Source: Massilia antarctica (GTDB taxonomy: Bacteria; Pseudomonadota; Gammaproteobacteria; Burkholderiales; Burkholderiaceae_D). From it: a DNA stretch of 64,000 nucleotides. The translations under genes and the position numbers were made by a program. The notes beneath the pieces are model-generated. The model was not told the origin of the DNA. It did not search any database and was given only the letters and a program-made list of their open reading frames with translations. The stretch spans positions 4,898,001-4,962,000 of the forward strand of contig NZ_CP065053.1 of assembly GCF_015689335.1 (NCBI RefSeq), read 5' to 3'. Shown one piece after another: positions 1-9,409 of the stretch; within the stretch, counting starts at the first letter, position 1; each line of letters begins with the position of its first letter.

Positions 1-369
1 CTCGACGAACTGGCGCGCCAGGGCTGGATCCTGCCGCCCAACGGCAGCATCCTGCGCGACCGCCTGACCGCCTTGTTCCTCGCGCGCGGCCTCGAACCGC
101 CGGCGGAAACGGTCGAAACCCTCGCCCTTCCCGTGATCGCGCACCTGTTGACCGGTAGCGATATGGTGGTAGCGCTTCCGCTGGAACTGGTGGAGCCTTA
201 TCTGCAAACCGGCCTGTTGACCGTGCTGCCGTTCGACCTGGGCATCCGCATGGACATGTACGGCATCATCACGCGCCGCCACCACCAGCTCTCGCCCGGC
301 GCGGAGAACATGCTGGCCACGGTGCGCGAAGTGGCGGCCCTGCGTTATCCGCCCGCGCAAGCTATATGA
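1..369 (+). CDS. LysR-family transcriptional regulator, C-terminal part (5' end outside window)
   Basis: The open frame enters from the left edge and ends at a TGA, giving 122 residues of a LysR effector-binding domain. The segment GSDMVVALPLELVEPYLQTG is the usual second half of the periplasmic-binding-like fold (check on validity, then the helix before the last strand), and the end matches the usual LysR C-terminal helix. The HTH half is missing. It reads towards a TonB receptor and the dgoK-dgoA-SDR genes on the same strand, so it probably regulates sugar-acid use (regulators of the GbpR type sit in such loci); the target is inference. Confidence 0.8.
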   Translation, partial: LDELARQGWILPPNGSILRDRLTALFLARGLEPPAETVETLALPVIAHLLTGSDMVVALPLELVEPYLQTGLLTVLPFDLGIRMDMYGIITRRHHQLSPGAENMLATVREVAALRYPPAQAI

Positions 370-502
370 TCTAAGCATGCTTTTTTATAAATAAGCAATT
401 GGAATCATATCCCTGGAGTCCGTACGATCCTGACCATGACCCGGATTCGCGGACAGCAAAGCGAACTGCGCATGGCAGGACCCACCAACCCAGGAGACCT
501 GT

Positions 503-3067
503 ATGAAACAGAAGAAACTCAGTTGGCTGATCGCGAGCCTGTTCGCCTTGCCGCTCGCTGCGGCCGACGCCCACACCCAAGCCGACGAGGTGCAGCAAGT
601 GACCGTGTCCGGCATCCGTTCCTCGGTGCGCAATGCGCTGGCGGTCAAGGAAGCGTCGGACAGCATGGTCGAAGTGATCGCCTCCGAAGACATCGGCAAG
701 CTGCCCGACACCACCATCGCCGAATCCCTGGCGCGCTTGCCCGGCCTGTCGTCCGGCATGGATCGCGGCAATGCCAGCCAGGTGGTGGCGCGCGGCCTGG
801 GCCCGCGCTTCATCGACGCCACCCTGAACGGGCGCGAACTGGCCACGTCGGAGCCGGATCGTTCGGTGCGTTTCGAGCAGTTTCCATCCGAGTCGCTCAG
901 CGGCGCCACCGTCTACAAGACCCAGTCGGCCGACCTGGTGGAAGGCGGCGTGGCCACCATGATCGACCTGAAAACCGTGCAGCCGCTCAAATACAGCGGC
1001 CGCCAGGCCTCGCTGCGCGCCGATGCGCTGTATTACGCGCTGGGGCGCGATATCCCGGGCGCGAAGAAAACCGCGCCGCGCGTGGGTGGCATCTACCTCG
1101 ACCAGTTCTTCGACAAGTCGCTTGGCGTGGCGCTCGCGTTCAGCTACCAGGACCAGCCCTCGCTGCAAAAGAACAAGGATCACTGGGGCTTCAACGAAGC
1201 GCATTCGGGCGACATCGATGGCGATGGCAAGACCGACAAGACGCCGTGGGGCTTCCAGGACAAGGTCTTGCGCGGCAGCGACGAGCGCTCCAGCGTGCTC
1301 GGGAAAGTCGAATGGAAGAATGGCGAGAGCCTCGTTACCGCCGACGCCTACTACGCGCTGGCCAGGATCCGCGAACCGGGCCTGCAGCACTGGACCGGCG
1401 ACATCGGCAACTGGGACAACGGCCAGAAGTCGCGCTACAGCAAGCTCGATATCCGCGACGGCTACGTGACCGGCGCCACTGTGGCCGATACGGGCTTTAG
1501 CAACCACGATTCGCTCTGGGTGCAGGACACCGGCACCCTGGTGCTGGGCGTGGACGGCAAAACCACGGCCGGTGCATGGAAGCTCGAAGCGGACCTGTCG
1601 ACCTCGCGCGCGGAACGCGACAGCCAGTGGCGCGACCTGCGCCAGTTCAGCCGCGGCACGGGCACCGTCAGCTGGGCCTTCACCGGCAACGAGCGGCAAG
1701 ACTTCTCGCTCGGCCAGGACAGCGGCAACCCCGCCGGTTTCTGGGGGCCGACGATGCACATCGATACCGACGGCCACCTCAAGGATGAACTGGGCGCGCT
1801 GCACCTGAACGCGGCGCGCGACACCGACCTCGGAGCCGTCAAGCGCCTCAAGTTCGGCGCGCGCGCCACCCACCGGGAAAAATCGTACGGCCAGACCACC
1901 TGGGAAGTCGCACCGCTGGCGGCCATTCCCGATGCCGACTACGACACCGTCAACGTGGCCGGCATGGCGCCCTACATCGCGCTGCGCGACTTCGGCGCCA
2001 GCACCGCGGCCGCATTCGGCCCGGGCGCTTTCGATCCCGCCGGTCGCCCGCGCAGCCAGAACGACTTGCTGTCGGGCTGGAAGGTGCGCGAGCGCGGCGC
2101 CGCGCTGTACGGCCAGGCCGACCTCGATGGCACCTTGTTCGGCAAAACCTTGCGTGGCAACGCCGGCCTGCGCGTGGTTCACACCAGACAGACCGGCGAG
2201 GGCATGCAGGCGCGGGGCGGCGCGGCGCCGACGGCGGTCAGCGATGGCACCTCGTACACTGAAGTGCTGCCGAGCGTGAACCTGATTGTCAATCTGGACG
2301 AGAAGCAGGAACGCCAGCTGCGTTTGAGCCTCGCGCGTGCCATGTCGCGCGCGCCGCTCGACGAAATGGGCGCCTCGCGCAATCTGAACGTGGACGCCAA
2401 TCCGACCCAGCCGCTCACCGGCAGCGCCGGCAATCCGCAGTTGAAACCCATGCTGGCCGACCAGATCGACCTGGCGTACCAGTGGTACTTCGACAAAGGT
2501 GCGCTGCTGTCGGCGGGCCTGTTCTACAAGGATATCAGCCGCTACATCGGCATTACCAGCGAGCGCACCACCCTGGACGCGCGCAGCGCGCTGGTGACCC
2601 GCTCGCTCAACGGCGAGGGCGGCAATATCCGCGGGGTCGAGCTGGTGTATCAGCAATCGTTCGCCAACGGCCTTGGCGTGTCCAGCAACTACGCCTACAC
2701 GGCCAGTAACATCCACGAAAATATCCCGGCCGGCAAACCGTTCCCCATCGAAGGGCTGATGAAACACAATGGCGGCCTGACAGTGTGGTACGAAAATGCC
2801 GGCTATGAAGCGCGCATGTCGGCCAACTACCACAGCGCCTTTGTGCGCAACCCGACCTGGGGCGCGGGCCAACTGGTCGACAACAGTGCGGAAACCTATG
2901 CCGCGCTATCGTTCGCCAGGCACCTGACCTCGAAACTTCAGCTGCGTTTTGGTGTCGATAACCTGAGCAACCAAAAAGTCGTCTACACCAGCGCGAACAA
3001 TCCGTACGAGCAGGAAGTGACCGAATTCGGACGGCGCTTCAATCTCGGCATATCGTACAAACTATGA
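503..3067 (+). CDS. TonB-dependent outer-membrane receptor, sugar-locus type
   Basis: 854 residues. A signal peptide (about residues 1-22) is followed by a plug domain with EDIGKLPD and the RGLGPRF motif typical of Caulobacter/Xanthomonas-type TonB receptors for carbohydrates, then a long beta-barrel ending at a strand-like NLGISYKL. It would import an oligosaccharide or sugar acid through the outer membrane using TonB energy. AGGAGA lies just upstream of the ATG. The stop overlaps the next possible start (ATGA at 3064), and dgoK, dgoA and a sugar dehydrogenase follow, so the substrate is probably a galactoside or galactonate-yielding polymer (inference). No N-terminal signalling extension is seen. 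Confidence 0.88.
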   Translation: MKQKKLSWLIASLFALPLAAADAHTQADEVQQVTVSGIRSSVRNALAVKEASDSMVEVIASEDIGKLPDTTIAESLARLPGLSSGMDRGNASQVVARGLGPRFIDATLNGRELATSEPDRSVRFEQFPSESLSGATVYKTQSADLVEGGVATMIDLKTVQPLKYSGRQASLRADALYYALGRDIPGAKKTAPRVGGIYLDQFFDKSLGVALAFSYQDQPSLQKNKDHWGFNEAHSGDIDGDGKTDKTPWGFQDKVLRGSDERSSVLGKVEWKNGESLVTADAYYALARIREPGLQHWTGDIGNWDNGQKSRYSKLDIRDGYVTGATVADTGFSNHDSLWVQDTGTLVLGVDGKTTAGAWKLEADLSTSRAERDSQWRDLRQFSRGTGTVSWAFTGNERQDFSLGQDSGNPAGFWGPTMHIDTDGHLKDELGALHLNAARDTDLGAVKRLKFGARATHREKSYGQTTWEVAPLAAIPDADYDTVNVAGMAPYIALRDFGASTAAAFGPGAFDPAGRPRSQNDLLSGWKVRERGAALYGQADLDGTLFGKTLRGNAGLRVVHTRQTGEGMQARGGAAPTAVSDGTSYTEVLPSVNLIVNLDEKQERQLRLSLARAMSRAPLDEMGASRNLNVDANPTQPLTGSAGNPQLKPMLADQIDLAYQWYFDKGALLSAGLFYKDISRYIGITSERTTLDARSALVTRSLNGEGGNIRGVELVYQQSFANGLGVSSNYAYTASNIHENIPAGKPFPIEGLMKHNGGLTVWYENAGYEARMSANYHSAFVRNPTWGAGQLVDNSAETYAALSFARHLTSKLQLRFGVDNLSNQKVVYTSANNPYEQEVTEFGRRFNLGISYKL

Positions 3068-3075
3068 GAGGAAGC

Positions 3076-3951
3076 ATGCATACGCAATTAATTGGTATCG
3101 ACTGGGGAACCAGCAACCGCCGCGCCTATCTGGTCGGACGCGACGGCAAGTGCCTTGCGCACCATGCCGACGACCAGGGCATGCTGGCTGTCAATGGCGA
3201 CTTTGCCGGCTCCCTGGCGGCGCTGCGCGCCAGCATGGGCGTGAGCGACGCCATCCCGGTGGTCATGTCCGGCATGGTCGGTTCGGCCAGCGGCTGGCAG
3301 GAAGTGCCGTATCTCGACACCAGCGTGCCGCTCACCGCGCTGCCGGCCCACCTGGTGCCCGTGACGGGCCAGGCGGGCTGCTTCATCGTGCCCGGCTACT
3401 GCACGCGCGACGGCGCGGTGGACGTGATGCGCGGCGAAGAAACGCAGCTGCTCGGCGCCGTCGGCTGCGGGCTGGGGGACGGCTGGGTGGTGCTGCCGGG
3501 GACCCATAGCAAGTGGGTCTACCTGCGCGGCGGACGCATCGACCAGCTGGTCACCTACATGACCGGCGAACTGTTTGCGATGCTGGCAGGCGCAAGTACC
3601 CTGGCCGCGCTGATGGCCGACGGCCCGGATGACGACACCGCCTTTGCCGCCGGCCTGCAGGAAGCGCGGCGCGGGCGGCCGCTGTCGAACGCGCTGTTCG
3701 GCGTGCGCGCGCGCGTCGTGTCGAAAACCATGGCGGCGGCGCAGGCGCGCTCCTTCGTCAGCGGCCTGCTGATCGGCACCGAGTTCGTGGCGGCCCAGGG
3801 GCACGCCGACAGCGCCATCGACATCATCGCTTCGTCCGCGCTCAGCGCCCGTTACCAGAGCGCGGCTGCGCATTACGGCATGCCGGCGCGCGCGCGCGAT
3901 CCGGACGAGGTCTACCTGGCCGCGCTGGCCCACTTTTTTGAAAGACTCTGA
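3076..3951 (+). CDS. dgoK: 2-dehydro-3-deoxygalactonokinase
   Basis: About 291 residues, normal for DgoK. The N terminus LIGIDWGTSNRRAYL is the ASKHA-type phosphate-binding loop, and the later LPGTHSKWV and MTGELFA are hallmarks of the DgoK family. It phosphorylates 2-keto-3-deoxygalactonate with ATP in the De Ley-Doudoroff pathway. Two in-frame ATGs exist. The one at 3064 overlaps the receptor stop but has no ribosome site; the one at 3076 follows GAGGAAG and leaves the family-typical N terminus, so I prefer it. The aldolase gene begins 2 bp after the stop, so the two are co-transcribed. Confidence 0.9.
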   Translation: MHTQLIGIDWGTSNRRAYLVGRDGKCLAHHADDQGMLAVNGDFAGSLAALRASMGVSDAIPVVMSGMVGSASGWQEVPYLDTSVPLTALPAHLVPVTGQAGCFIVPGYCTRDGAVDVMRGEETQLLGAVGCGLGDGWVVLPGTHSKWVYLRGGRIDQLVTYMTGELFAMLAGASTLAALMADGPDDDTAFAAGLQEARRGRPLSNALFGVRARVVSKTMAAAQARSFVSGLLIGTEFVAAQGHADSAIDIIASSALSARYQSAAAHYGMPARARDPDEVYLAALAHFFERL

Positions 3952-3953
3952 TC

Positions 3954-4577
3954 ATGGACCTGACCCAATTGAACCCACCGCTGGTCGCCATCTTGCGCGG
4001 CCTGCAAGCGCATGACGCCGAGACGGCCGGCGCGGCCCTGTTCGGGGCCGGCTTTCGCTTGCTCGAAGTGCCGCTCAACCGTCCGGGCGCGCTCGAATCG
4101 ATCGCACTGCTGGCGCGCATGGCGCCGGCCGGGGCCATCGTCGGCGGCGGCACCATGCTCAAGGTGGCCGATGTCGACGCCGTGCATGCGGCCGGCGGAC
4201 GCATGCTGGTCGCGCCGAACTGCAACACGCAAGTGATCGCGCGCGCGCAAGCGCTGGGCATGCTGTGCGCGCCCGGCGTGGCAACGCCGAGCGAAGCGTT
4301 CGACGCGCTCGGCGCCGGCGCCCACGCGCTCAAGATTTTCCCGGCCGAAATGGTCGGTTATGCGGGCTTGAAGGCGTTCAAGACCGTTCTGCCGCCGGGC
4401 ACGCCGCTGTGGCCGGTCGGCGGCGTGGCGCCGGACACCATGGCGGCCTGGGTCGCGGCCGGGGCCACCGGCTTCGGCATCGGCGGCGCCTTGTACACGC
4501 CCGGCGTCACGCCGCAGGAACTGGGCGCGCGCGCCGCTGCCTTTGTCGCCGCCTGGCGCGCCACCCAGGCCGGCTAG
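3954..4577 (+). CDS. dgoA: 2-dehydro-3-deoxy-6-phosphogalactonate aldolase
   Basis: 207 residues, a single KDPG/KDPGal-type TIM barrel. Glu38 in LLEVPLNRP and the Schiff-base lysine Lys127 in ALKIFPAE are both present, with GGGTM (64-68) and the phosphate-binding GGVAP and GIGGAL loops. LNRP after the Glu favours the galacto (DgoA) branch over Eda. It splits KDPGal to pyruvate and glyceraldehyde 3-phosphate. It lies 2 bp downstream of dgoK and 72 bp upstream of the SDR gene. Unlike fused DgoA-DgoD proteins, no dehydratase domain is attached. Confidence 0.9.
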   Translation: MDLTQLNPPLVAILRGLQAHDAETAGAALFGAGFRLLEVPLNRPGALESIALLARMAPAGAIVGGGTMLKVADVDAVHAAGGRMLVAPNCNTQVIARAQALGMLCAPGVATPSEAFDALGAGAHALKIFPAEMVGYAGLKAFKTVLPPGTPLWPVGGVAPDTMAAWVAAGATGFGIGGALYTPGVTPQELGARAAAFVAAWRATQAG

Positions 4578-4649
4578 CAATCGCGCTCTGGCAACCGGCG
4601 GCGGCATGCCGCCCGGATCAAGAATCAACAACAAGAAAAAGGAAACACC

Positions 4650-5414
4650 ATGGAATTTGCGAACTACCCGAGCCTGGCCGGCAAAGCCGTCTTCGTGACC
4701 GGCGGCGGTTCGGGAATCGGGGCCGATATCGTGGCCGCCTTTGCGCGCCAGGGCGCGCGCGTGGCGTTTGCCGACCGCGACATCGCCTCTTCCACCGAAC
4801 TGGTCGACGGCCTGGCCGGCACGGTAGCCTGCGCGCCGTACTTCATCGGCTGCGACCTGTCCGATATCGACGCGCTGCGCGCCAGCATGAAGGCGGCGGG
4901 CGAGCAACTGGGCGACTTTGATGTGCTGGTTAATAATACCGCCAACGACGAGCGCCACGATTTCCTGCAGGTCAGTCCGGACTACTTCGACGACAAGGTG
5001 GCGATCAACCTCAAGGTGGCGTTTTTCGCGGCCCAGGCCGTGATGGAAGGCATGCAGCGGCGCGGCGGCGGGTCCATCATCAACCTCGGCTCGACCGGCT
5101 GGAAGAACAAGGTGGCCGGCTATCCGGTGTACGCTTCAGCCAAATCGGCCATGAACGGGCTCACGCGCAGCCTGGCGCGTGAATTCGGCAAGAGCGGCGT
5201 GCGCGTCAACACGCTCACGCCGGGCTGGGTGATGACCCCGCGCCAGCTCGACAAATGGGTCGACCCGGCCGGCGAACGCGCCATGGATGAAAATCAGTGC
5301 CTGCCGGGACGCATCGTCGGCCAGGATGTGGCCAGCATGGCGCTGTTCCTTGGCGCGCACGACAGCCGCATGATGACGGCTCAGGAATTCGTCGTCGACG
5401 CCGGCTGGACCTGA
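4650..5414 (+). CDS. SDR-family sugar 1-dehydrogenase (galactose/arabinose dehydrogenase-like)
   Basis: 254 residues, classical short-chain dehydrogenase. The cofactor motif TGGGSGIG is at 17-24. The usual NNAG is NNTAN (95-99), and the catalytic set is Ser148, Tyr161 and Lys165 (YASAK). The NNTAN variant and the FADRD after strand 2 (acidic residue, so probably NAD-preferring) are seen in the L-arabinose/D-galactose dehydrogenase group. With dgoK and dgoA just upstream it would oxidise galactose or a related sugar to the lactone at the head of the pathway. Substrate is inferred from context. AAGGAAACACC precedes the ATG. Lactonase and galactonate dehydratase are not in the window. Confidence 0.82.
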   Translation: MEFANYPSLAGKAVFVTGGGSGIGADIVAAFARQGARVAFADRDIASSTELVDGLAGTVACAPYFIGCDLSDIDALRASMKAAGEQLGDFDVLVNNTANDERHDFLQVSPDYFDDKVAINLKVAFFAAQAVMEGMQRRGGGSIINLGSTGWKNKVAGYPVYASAKSAMNGLTRSLAREFGKSGVRVNTLTPGWVMTPRQLDKWVDPAGERAMDENQCLPGRIVGQDVASMALFLGAHDSRMMTAQEFVVDAGWT

Positions 5415-5732
5415 TGCCGCTGCCGTTTCAACGGTGCGCCACGTTGCGAATGTTGCAAGTTAAAATCGATGGAGGGAAGCACCAGGCATTGTAAGGGGAT
5501 GAGGTTTGCCTGCCTGGCCATGGCTTGCCCGGCGACGACGTCGGCGCCACGCGCCCGGTGCCCTGCGGCGGCGCCAGCCGTCCCGCCGGGCTGACTGCGC
5601 GCCCGTGTTGCCGCACGCTGACGTTATAAAAACTGTACGTCGTTTGTCGAAACATAATGATACGATCACCTATGTGTCGGCGCTTTGCCGGCCGCATGCT
5701 TTCATCATCGACGACAACAACCCGGGCACTGG
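5415..5732 (+). other. Intergenic stretch before the sensor kinase
   Basis: 318 bases between the SDR gene and the kinase start. An AT-rich patch (about 5624-5675, including CATAAT at 5653-5658) could carry the kinase promoter, but no pair of boxes with correct spacing is convincing. No hairpin with a T-run is seen after the SDR gene. I see no gene here. Confidence 0.4.
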
Positions 5733-8264
5733 ATGCGTCTGACATTTGATTTTTTCTCCAACGGTGGAGAACTCGGCGCCCTGATGCGCGCCAAGGACTG
5801 GAGCGCGACACCGCTCGGCCCGCCCGAACACTGGCCAACCTTGCTCAAGAGCACGATCCGCCTGATTCTCACCTCGCGCCATCCCATGTTCCTGTGGTGG
5901 GGCGGCGAACTGCTGCAGTTCTATAACGATGCCTACCGCCTGACCATGGGGCCGGAGCGCCACCCGAGCGCGCTGGGCCAGGGCGGGCGCGAGTGCTGGG
6001 AAGAAATCTGGCCCATCATCGGCCCCCAGATCGACATGGTCATGGCCGGCGGCGGCAGCACCTGGCACGAAGACCAGCTGGTGCCGGTCACGCGCCACGG
6101 CAAGCGCGAGGATGTCTGGTGGACCTACGGCTACAGCCCGATCGAAGACCACGGCGGCGTGCACGGCGTGTTGGTGGTGTGCAACGACGTCACGGCCCAG
6201 CACAATGCCAAGGCCGCGCTGGAGCGCATGAACCTGGCCCTGACCGAACAGATCGCCCAGCGCGAGCAGGCGCAGCGGCTCGAAGCCATCCAGACCGGGC
6301 AGCGCCTGCGCGCCGAGCAGGCCCTGCGCGAGCAGCGCGAAGCCGAGTCCACGCGCCTGCGCTCGCTGTTCGAGCAGGCGCACGGCTTCATGTGCATCCT
6401 GCGCGGCCCGCAGCATGTCTTCGAATTCGCCAACTCGGCCTACCTGCGCCTGGTGGGCGAGCGTGCACTGATCGGCAAGAGCGTGCGCGAGGCGCTGCCC
6501 GACGTGGTCGGCCAGGGTTTTTTCGAATTGCTCGATGCGGTGTATGCCAGCGGCCAGCCGTACAAGGCGGGCGACCTGCGCATCGAACTGCGGGTGACAC
6601 CGAAGAGCGCGCCGATCCATGCCTACATCGACTTCGTGTACCAGCCGATCATGGAAAACGGCTGGGTGAGCGGGATTTTCGTGCAGGGCTTCGATGTGAC
6701 CGACCGCACCGTGGCCCGGCAGGCGCTGCAGCGCAGCGAACTGCGCCTGAAAGAAGGCATGAAAGTGGCGCGCATGGTGGTGTGGGACTGGGACCTGGCC
6801 AGCAACGAGGTCGTGTTTTCCGACAACGCCCCGGAACTGTTCGGCGCCAACTGGACCGACATGCGCCAGGTAGGGGCGGTGCTCGATCCCGCCGACCTGC
6901 GCAGGATGGAACTTGCGCACCGCGAAGCGGTCGAATGCAATGGAAGCTACGGCGACGTGGTGCGCCTGCGCCGGCCCGACAATGGCCAGACGGTCTGGCT
7001 GCAGGTGTACGCCACCGTGGTGCCGGACCACGCCGGCCATGCACACTGCATACGCGGCGTTTCGATCGATGTCAGCGCCCGCAAGCGCGCCGAGGAATCC
7101 TTGCGCGAGGCGGGGCGGCACAAGGATGAATTCCTGGCGATGCTGTCGCATGAGCTGCGCAATCCGCTCGCGCCGATCCGCTCGGCCGCGCACTTGCTGG
7201 CGATGGCGCCCGACAACGCATCGAGGGTGAAAATGTCGAGCGTGATCATCGAACGCCAGGTCAACCACATGACTAGCCTGATCAACGACCTGCTGGATGT
7301 GTCGCGCGTCAATACCGGGCTGGTGGTGCTCGACAAGCAGCTGATCGACCTGCACCAGGTGGTGCTGGAATCGGTCGAGCAGACCCAGCCGCTCATTGCC
7401 GAGCGCGGCCATGTGCTCAGCCTCGACGTGCCGGGCGAGGGCGAGGTGGCGGTGTGCGGCGACCGCAAGCGGCTGGTGCAGGTGCTGAGCAACCTGCTGC
7501 ACAATGCGGCCAAGTACACACCGCCGGGCGGCCGCATCACGCTCGAGATCAGCCACCATGGCGACACGGTCGAGCTGCACGTGCGCGACAACGGCATCGG
7601 CCTCGATGCCATGCTGATGCCGCACATCTTCGACCTGTTCACCCAGGAAAAACGCTCGTCCGACCGTTCCCAGGGCGGCCTGGGCCTGGGGCTGGCGCTG
7701 GTGCGCAGCCTGGTATCCTTGCATGGCGGCCATGTGACGGCGGCCAGCCCGGGACCGGGCGAGGGCGCAACCTTTTCCGTGTACCTGCAAAAGCACGCGG
7801 CGCCGGACGGCGCGGGTAGCGCCGGGCGCGGGCCGGGCCAGCACCAAGGCGAGGGCTTGCGCCTGATGCTGGTCGACGACAACAAGGATGCCGCGAACGC
7901 CATGGCCATGGTGCTGGAGTCGGCCGGCCACGTCGTCATGGTCGAGCACGATCCGCATCGCGCGCTCGACAGCGTGGGCAGTTTCGGACCGGACGCCTGC
8001 CTGCTCGATATCGGCCTGCCAGGCATGGATGGCAACGAACTGGCGCGCCGCCTGCGTGACAATGTGCAGGCGCGCGCCGCCACCCTGATCGCCGTCACCG
8101 GCTACGGCAACAAATACGACAAGGCCAGCGCGGTGCAGGCCGGCTTCGACCACTATTTCGTCAAGCCGGCCAACACGGCCGAGCTGATCGGCGTGCTGGC
8201 CCGCATCAAGCCGCTTGCAAACGAAAAGCAGAGTTCACCGGTTGCCGAGCGGATCGAGGGCTGA
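5733..8264 (+). CDS. PAS-domain hybrid sensor histidine kinase with C-terminal receiver
   Basis: 843 residues from the ATG at 5733; a TTG 48 bp upstream would add an unlike-family extension. Order: N-terminal PAS-like sensor (FYNDAYR) to about 160, coiled coil (about 175-215), second PAS (about 220-330), PAS_3 (about 340-455), HisKA with His473 in SHELRNP, HATPase with NLLHNAAKY, VRDNGIGLD and GGLGLGLAL, then a receiver domain with phosphoacceptor Asp759 in CLLDIGLPGMDG. There is no membrane segment, so it is a cytosolic kinase. It has no separate response-regulator gene next to it; output may go through its own receiver. The ribosome site is weak. Confidence 0.85.
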   Translation: MRLTFDFFSNGGELGALMRAKDWSATPLGPPEHWPTLLKSTIRLILTSRHPMFLWWGGELLQFYNDAYRLTMGPERHPSALGQGGRECWEEIWPIIGPQIDMVMAGGGSTWHEDQLVPVTRHGKREDVWWTYGYSPIEDHGGVHGVLVVCNDVTAQHNAKAALERMNLALTEQIAQREQAQRLEAIQTGQRLRAEQALREQREAESTRLRSLFEQAHGFMCILRGPQHVFEFANSAYLRLVGERALIGKSVREALPDVVGQGFFELLDAVYASGQPYKAGDLRIELRVTPKSAPIHAYIDFVYQPIMENGWVSGIFVQGFDVTDRTVARQALQRSELRLKEGMKVARMVVWDWDLASNEVVFSDNAPELFGANWTDMRQVGAVLDPADLRRMELAHREAVECNGSYGDVVRLRRPDNGQTVWLQVYATVVPDHAGHAHCIRGVSIDVSARKRAEESLREAGRHKDEFLAMLSHELRNPLAPIRSAAHLLAMAPDNASRVKMSSVIIERQVNHMTSLINDLLDVSRVNTGLVVLDKQLIDLHQVVLESVEQTQPLIAERGHVLSLDVPGEGEVAVCGDRKRLVQVLSNLLHNAAKYTPPGGRITLEISHHGDTVELHVRDNGIGLDAMLMPHIFDLFTQEKRSSDRSQGGLGLGLALVRSLVSLHGGHVTAASPGPGEGATFSVYLQKHAAPDGAGSAGRGPGQHQGEGLRLMLVDDNKDAANAMAMVLESAGHVVMVEHDPHRALDSVGSFGPDACLLDIGLPGMDGNELARRLRDNVQARAATLIAVTGYGNKYDKASAVQAGFDHYFVKPANTAELIGVLARIKPLANEKQSSPVAERIEG

Positions 8265-8374
8265 TGGCGGCGATGCCGCCACGCCAGGGTCGGCGCCTTG
8301 CGGGCGGATCGGGCGCCACTGCGGCCAACGGCAAACGGATCCATGGCCGGGCGCAGGGCACGCCTTGATGCCGG

Positions 8375-9067
8375 CTATGCGGCAAGGGTGAACGTGTTGG
8401 TGCTCCAGCAGGCGTGCCGCGCCCGCTGGTCGCTGCTCCAGCCACTGCGGCGCAGCTCGGCGGCGATCATGCGGTTGATAATGCCGTGCGCCACCAGCAG
8501 CACCGGTCCCGAGCGCGCCAGCACCATCAGGCGCGCAGCCGCCTGGCGCGCACGCAGGCGTGTTGCTTGCCGGCTCTCGGCGCCATTCGCGTAGCCCGCC
8601 ATCCACATCAGACGCAACAGCACGGCCCACCAGGCTGGCGGCAAGCGCGGAAAGCGCCCCCATGCTGGAGGCATCGACAGCGCGGGAAGCGCCGCCTCGC
8701 GAAAGAAGGCATCGGCCATGGCGGGTGTCTGGCCGAGCGCCCTGACCGACGCCAGCGCCCGCGGCAAGGTGCTGGCTACGATCGTCGCCGCAGCGCCGGC
8801 GGCCGCGATACTCGCTGGCGGAATGGCCTCATCGACGACCCCGGCCAGGTCGTAAGCGGCGATCCAGGCGGGCATGCCGGCCAGTGCCACCCATCCGTGA
8901 TCGGACAGCAATGGTTTTCCGTGCCGCATGAGTGTGATTGTCGGGTTCCCCCTGGCCGCCAGAGACGGCGTGCTGTTGTCCGATGCCAAGATGGTTCCGC
9001 CTCGTGCCGCCTGGGCACTGTCGTATTGAAAACGCAATTTTCTGCGCTGCTGAAAGTTTAGCATCAT
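8375..9067 (-). CDS. Histidine phosphatase family protein (divergent)
   Basis: 230 residues. The phosphohistidine motif is LMRHGKP, followed by STLPRA, the acidic FFREAALP and a second core histidine in LLVAHGIINR, all in the order of the phosphoglycerate-mutase superfamily. The 45 residues before RHG are longer than usual and low in conservation signals; no better internal start is present. Substrate is unknown. It stands alone, convergent with the upstream kinase and divergent from the remnant at 9090. A second unrelated family member lies at 57444. Confidence 0.75.
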   Translation of the reverse strand: MMLNFQQRRKLRFQYDSAQAARGGTILASDNSTPSLAARGNPTITLMRHGKPLLSDHGWVALAGMPAWIAAYDLAGVVDEAIPPASIAAAGAAATIVASTLPRALASVRALGQTPAMADAFFREAALPALSMPPAWGRFPRLPPAWWAVLLRLMWMAGYANGAESRQATRLRARQAAARLMVLARSGPVLLVAHGIINRMIAAELRRSGWSSDQRARHACWSTNTFTLAA

Positions 9068-9089
9068 TCAACGCCACGTCAGCCTTGCC

Positions 9090-9370
9090 ATGCCCGGGCC
9101 GCTTTTCATCATTCTCAACGCCGGTTCCGGCCATGCGGAAACCGAACTCCAGCGTATAACCATCGACAATCCGCTCACGCCGCACCCGCCGTATTCCGGC
9201 AGACTTGGGCCACGCCCCCATCCGCATGCCTTCGGCCCGACCCGTGACGAGCTGGCGGCGCGCGCCGGCCGGACGGCGCCGGATCAAGGTCGCCACCACC
9301 GGCGACGTGACGCATCTGGACGCGGGCGCTCGCGCAGGCGCCGTGAAACGTCGCGGCCGGCGCATCGGCT
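9090..9370 (+). pseudogene. Remnant of a diacylglycerol-kinase family (YegS/LCB5-type) lipid kinase gene
   Basis: The first 20 codons, after the ATG at 9090, read PLFIILNAGSGHAETE, the N-terminal strand and NxGSG nucleotide loop of this family. Further on, in another frame (about 9265-9310), GRRRIKVATTGDVTHLD resembles the family's C-terminal strand pair (xRIKVATDGEV). The roughly 250 residues that should lie between, with the GGDGT motif, are absent. I read it as a gene collapsed by internal deletion and frameshift. The identification rests on two short motifs. Confidence 0.5.
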
Positions 9371-9409
9371 GGTCTACAATGCGCATTTCCCGTGCGACCG
9401 ACTTCGACC

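Noticed and set aside
371..2872. 833-codon minus-strand frame opposite the first TonB receptor
   Set aside because: High-GC shadow frame: low-complexity Arg/Ala/Gly/His-rich protein without family motifs; the plus-strand receptor has clear domains.
5640..5670. Sigma-70 promoter before the hybrid kinase
   Set aside because: TTGTCG and TACGAT are present but only 10 bases apart; no convincing pair could be set.
5670..8153. 827-codon minus-strand frame opposite the hybrid kinase
   Set aside because: Shadow of the kinase; composition is typical of antisense frames in GC-rich DNA, and no domain is visible.
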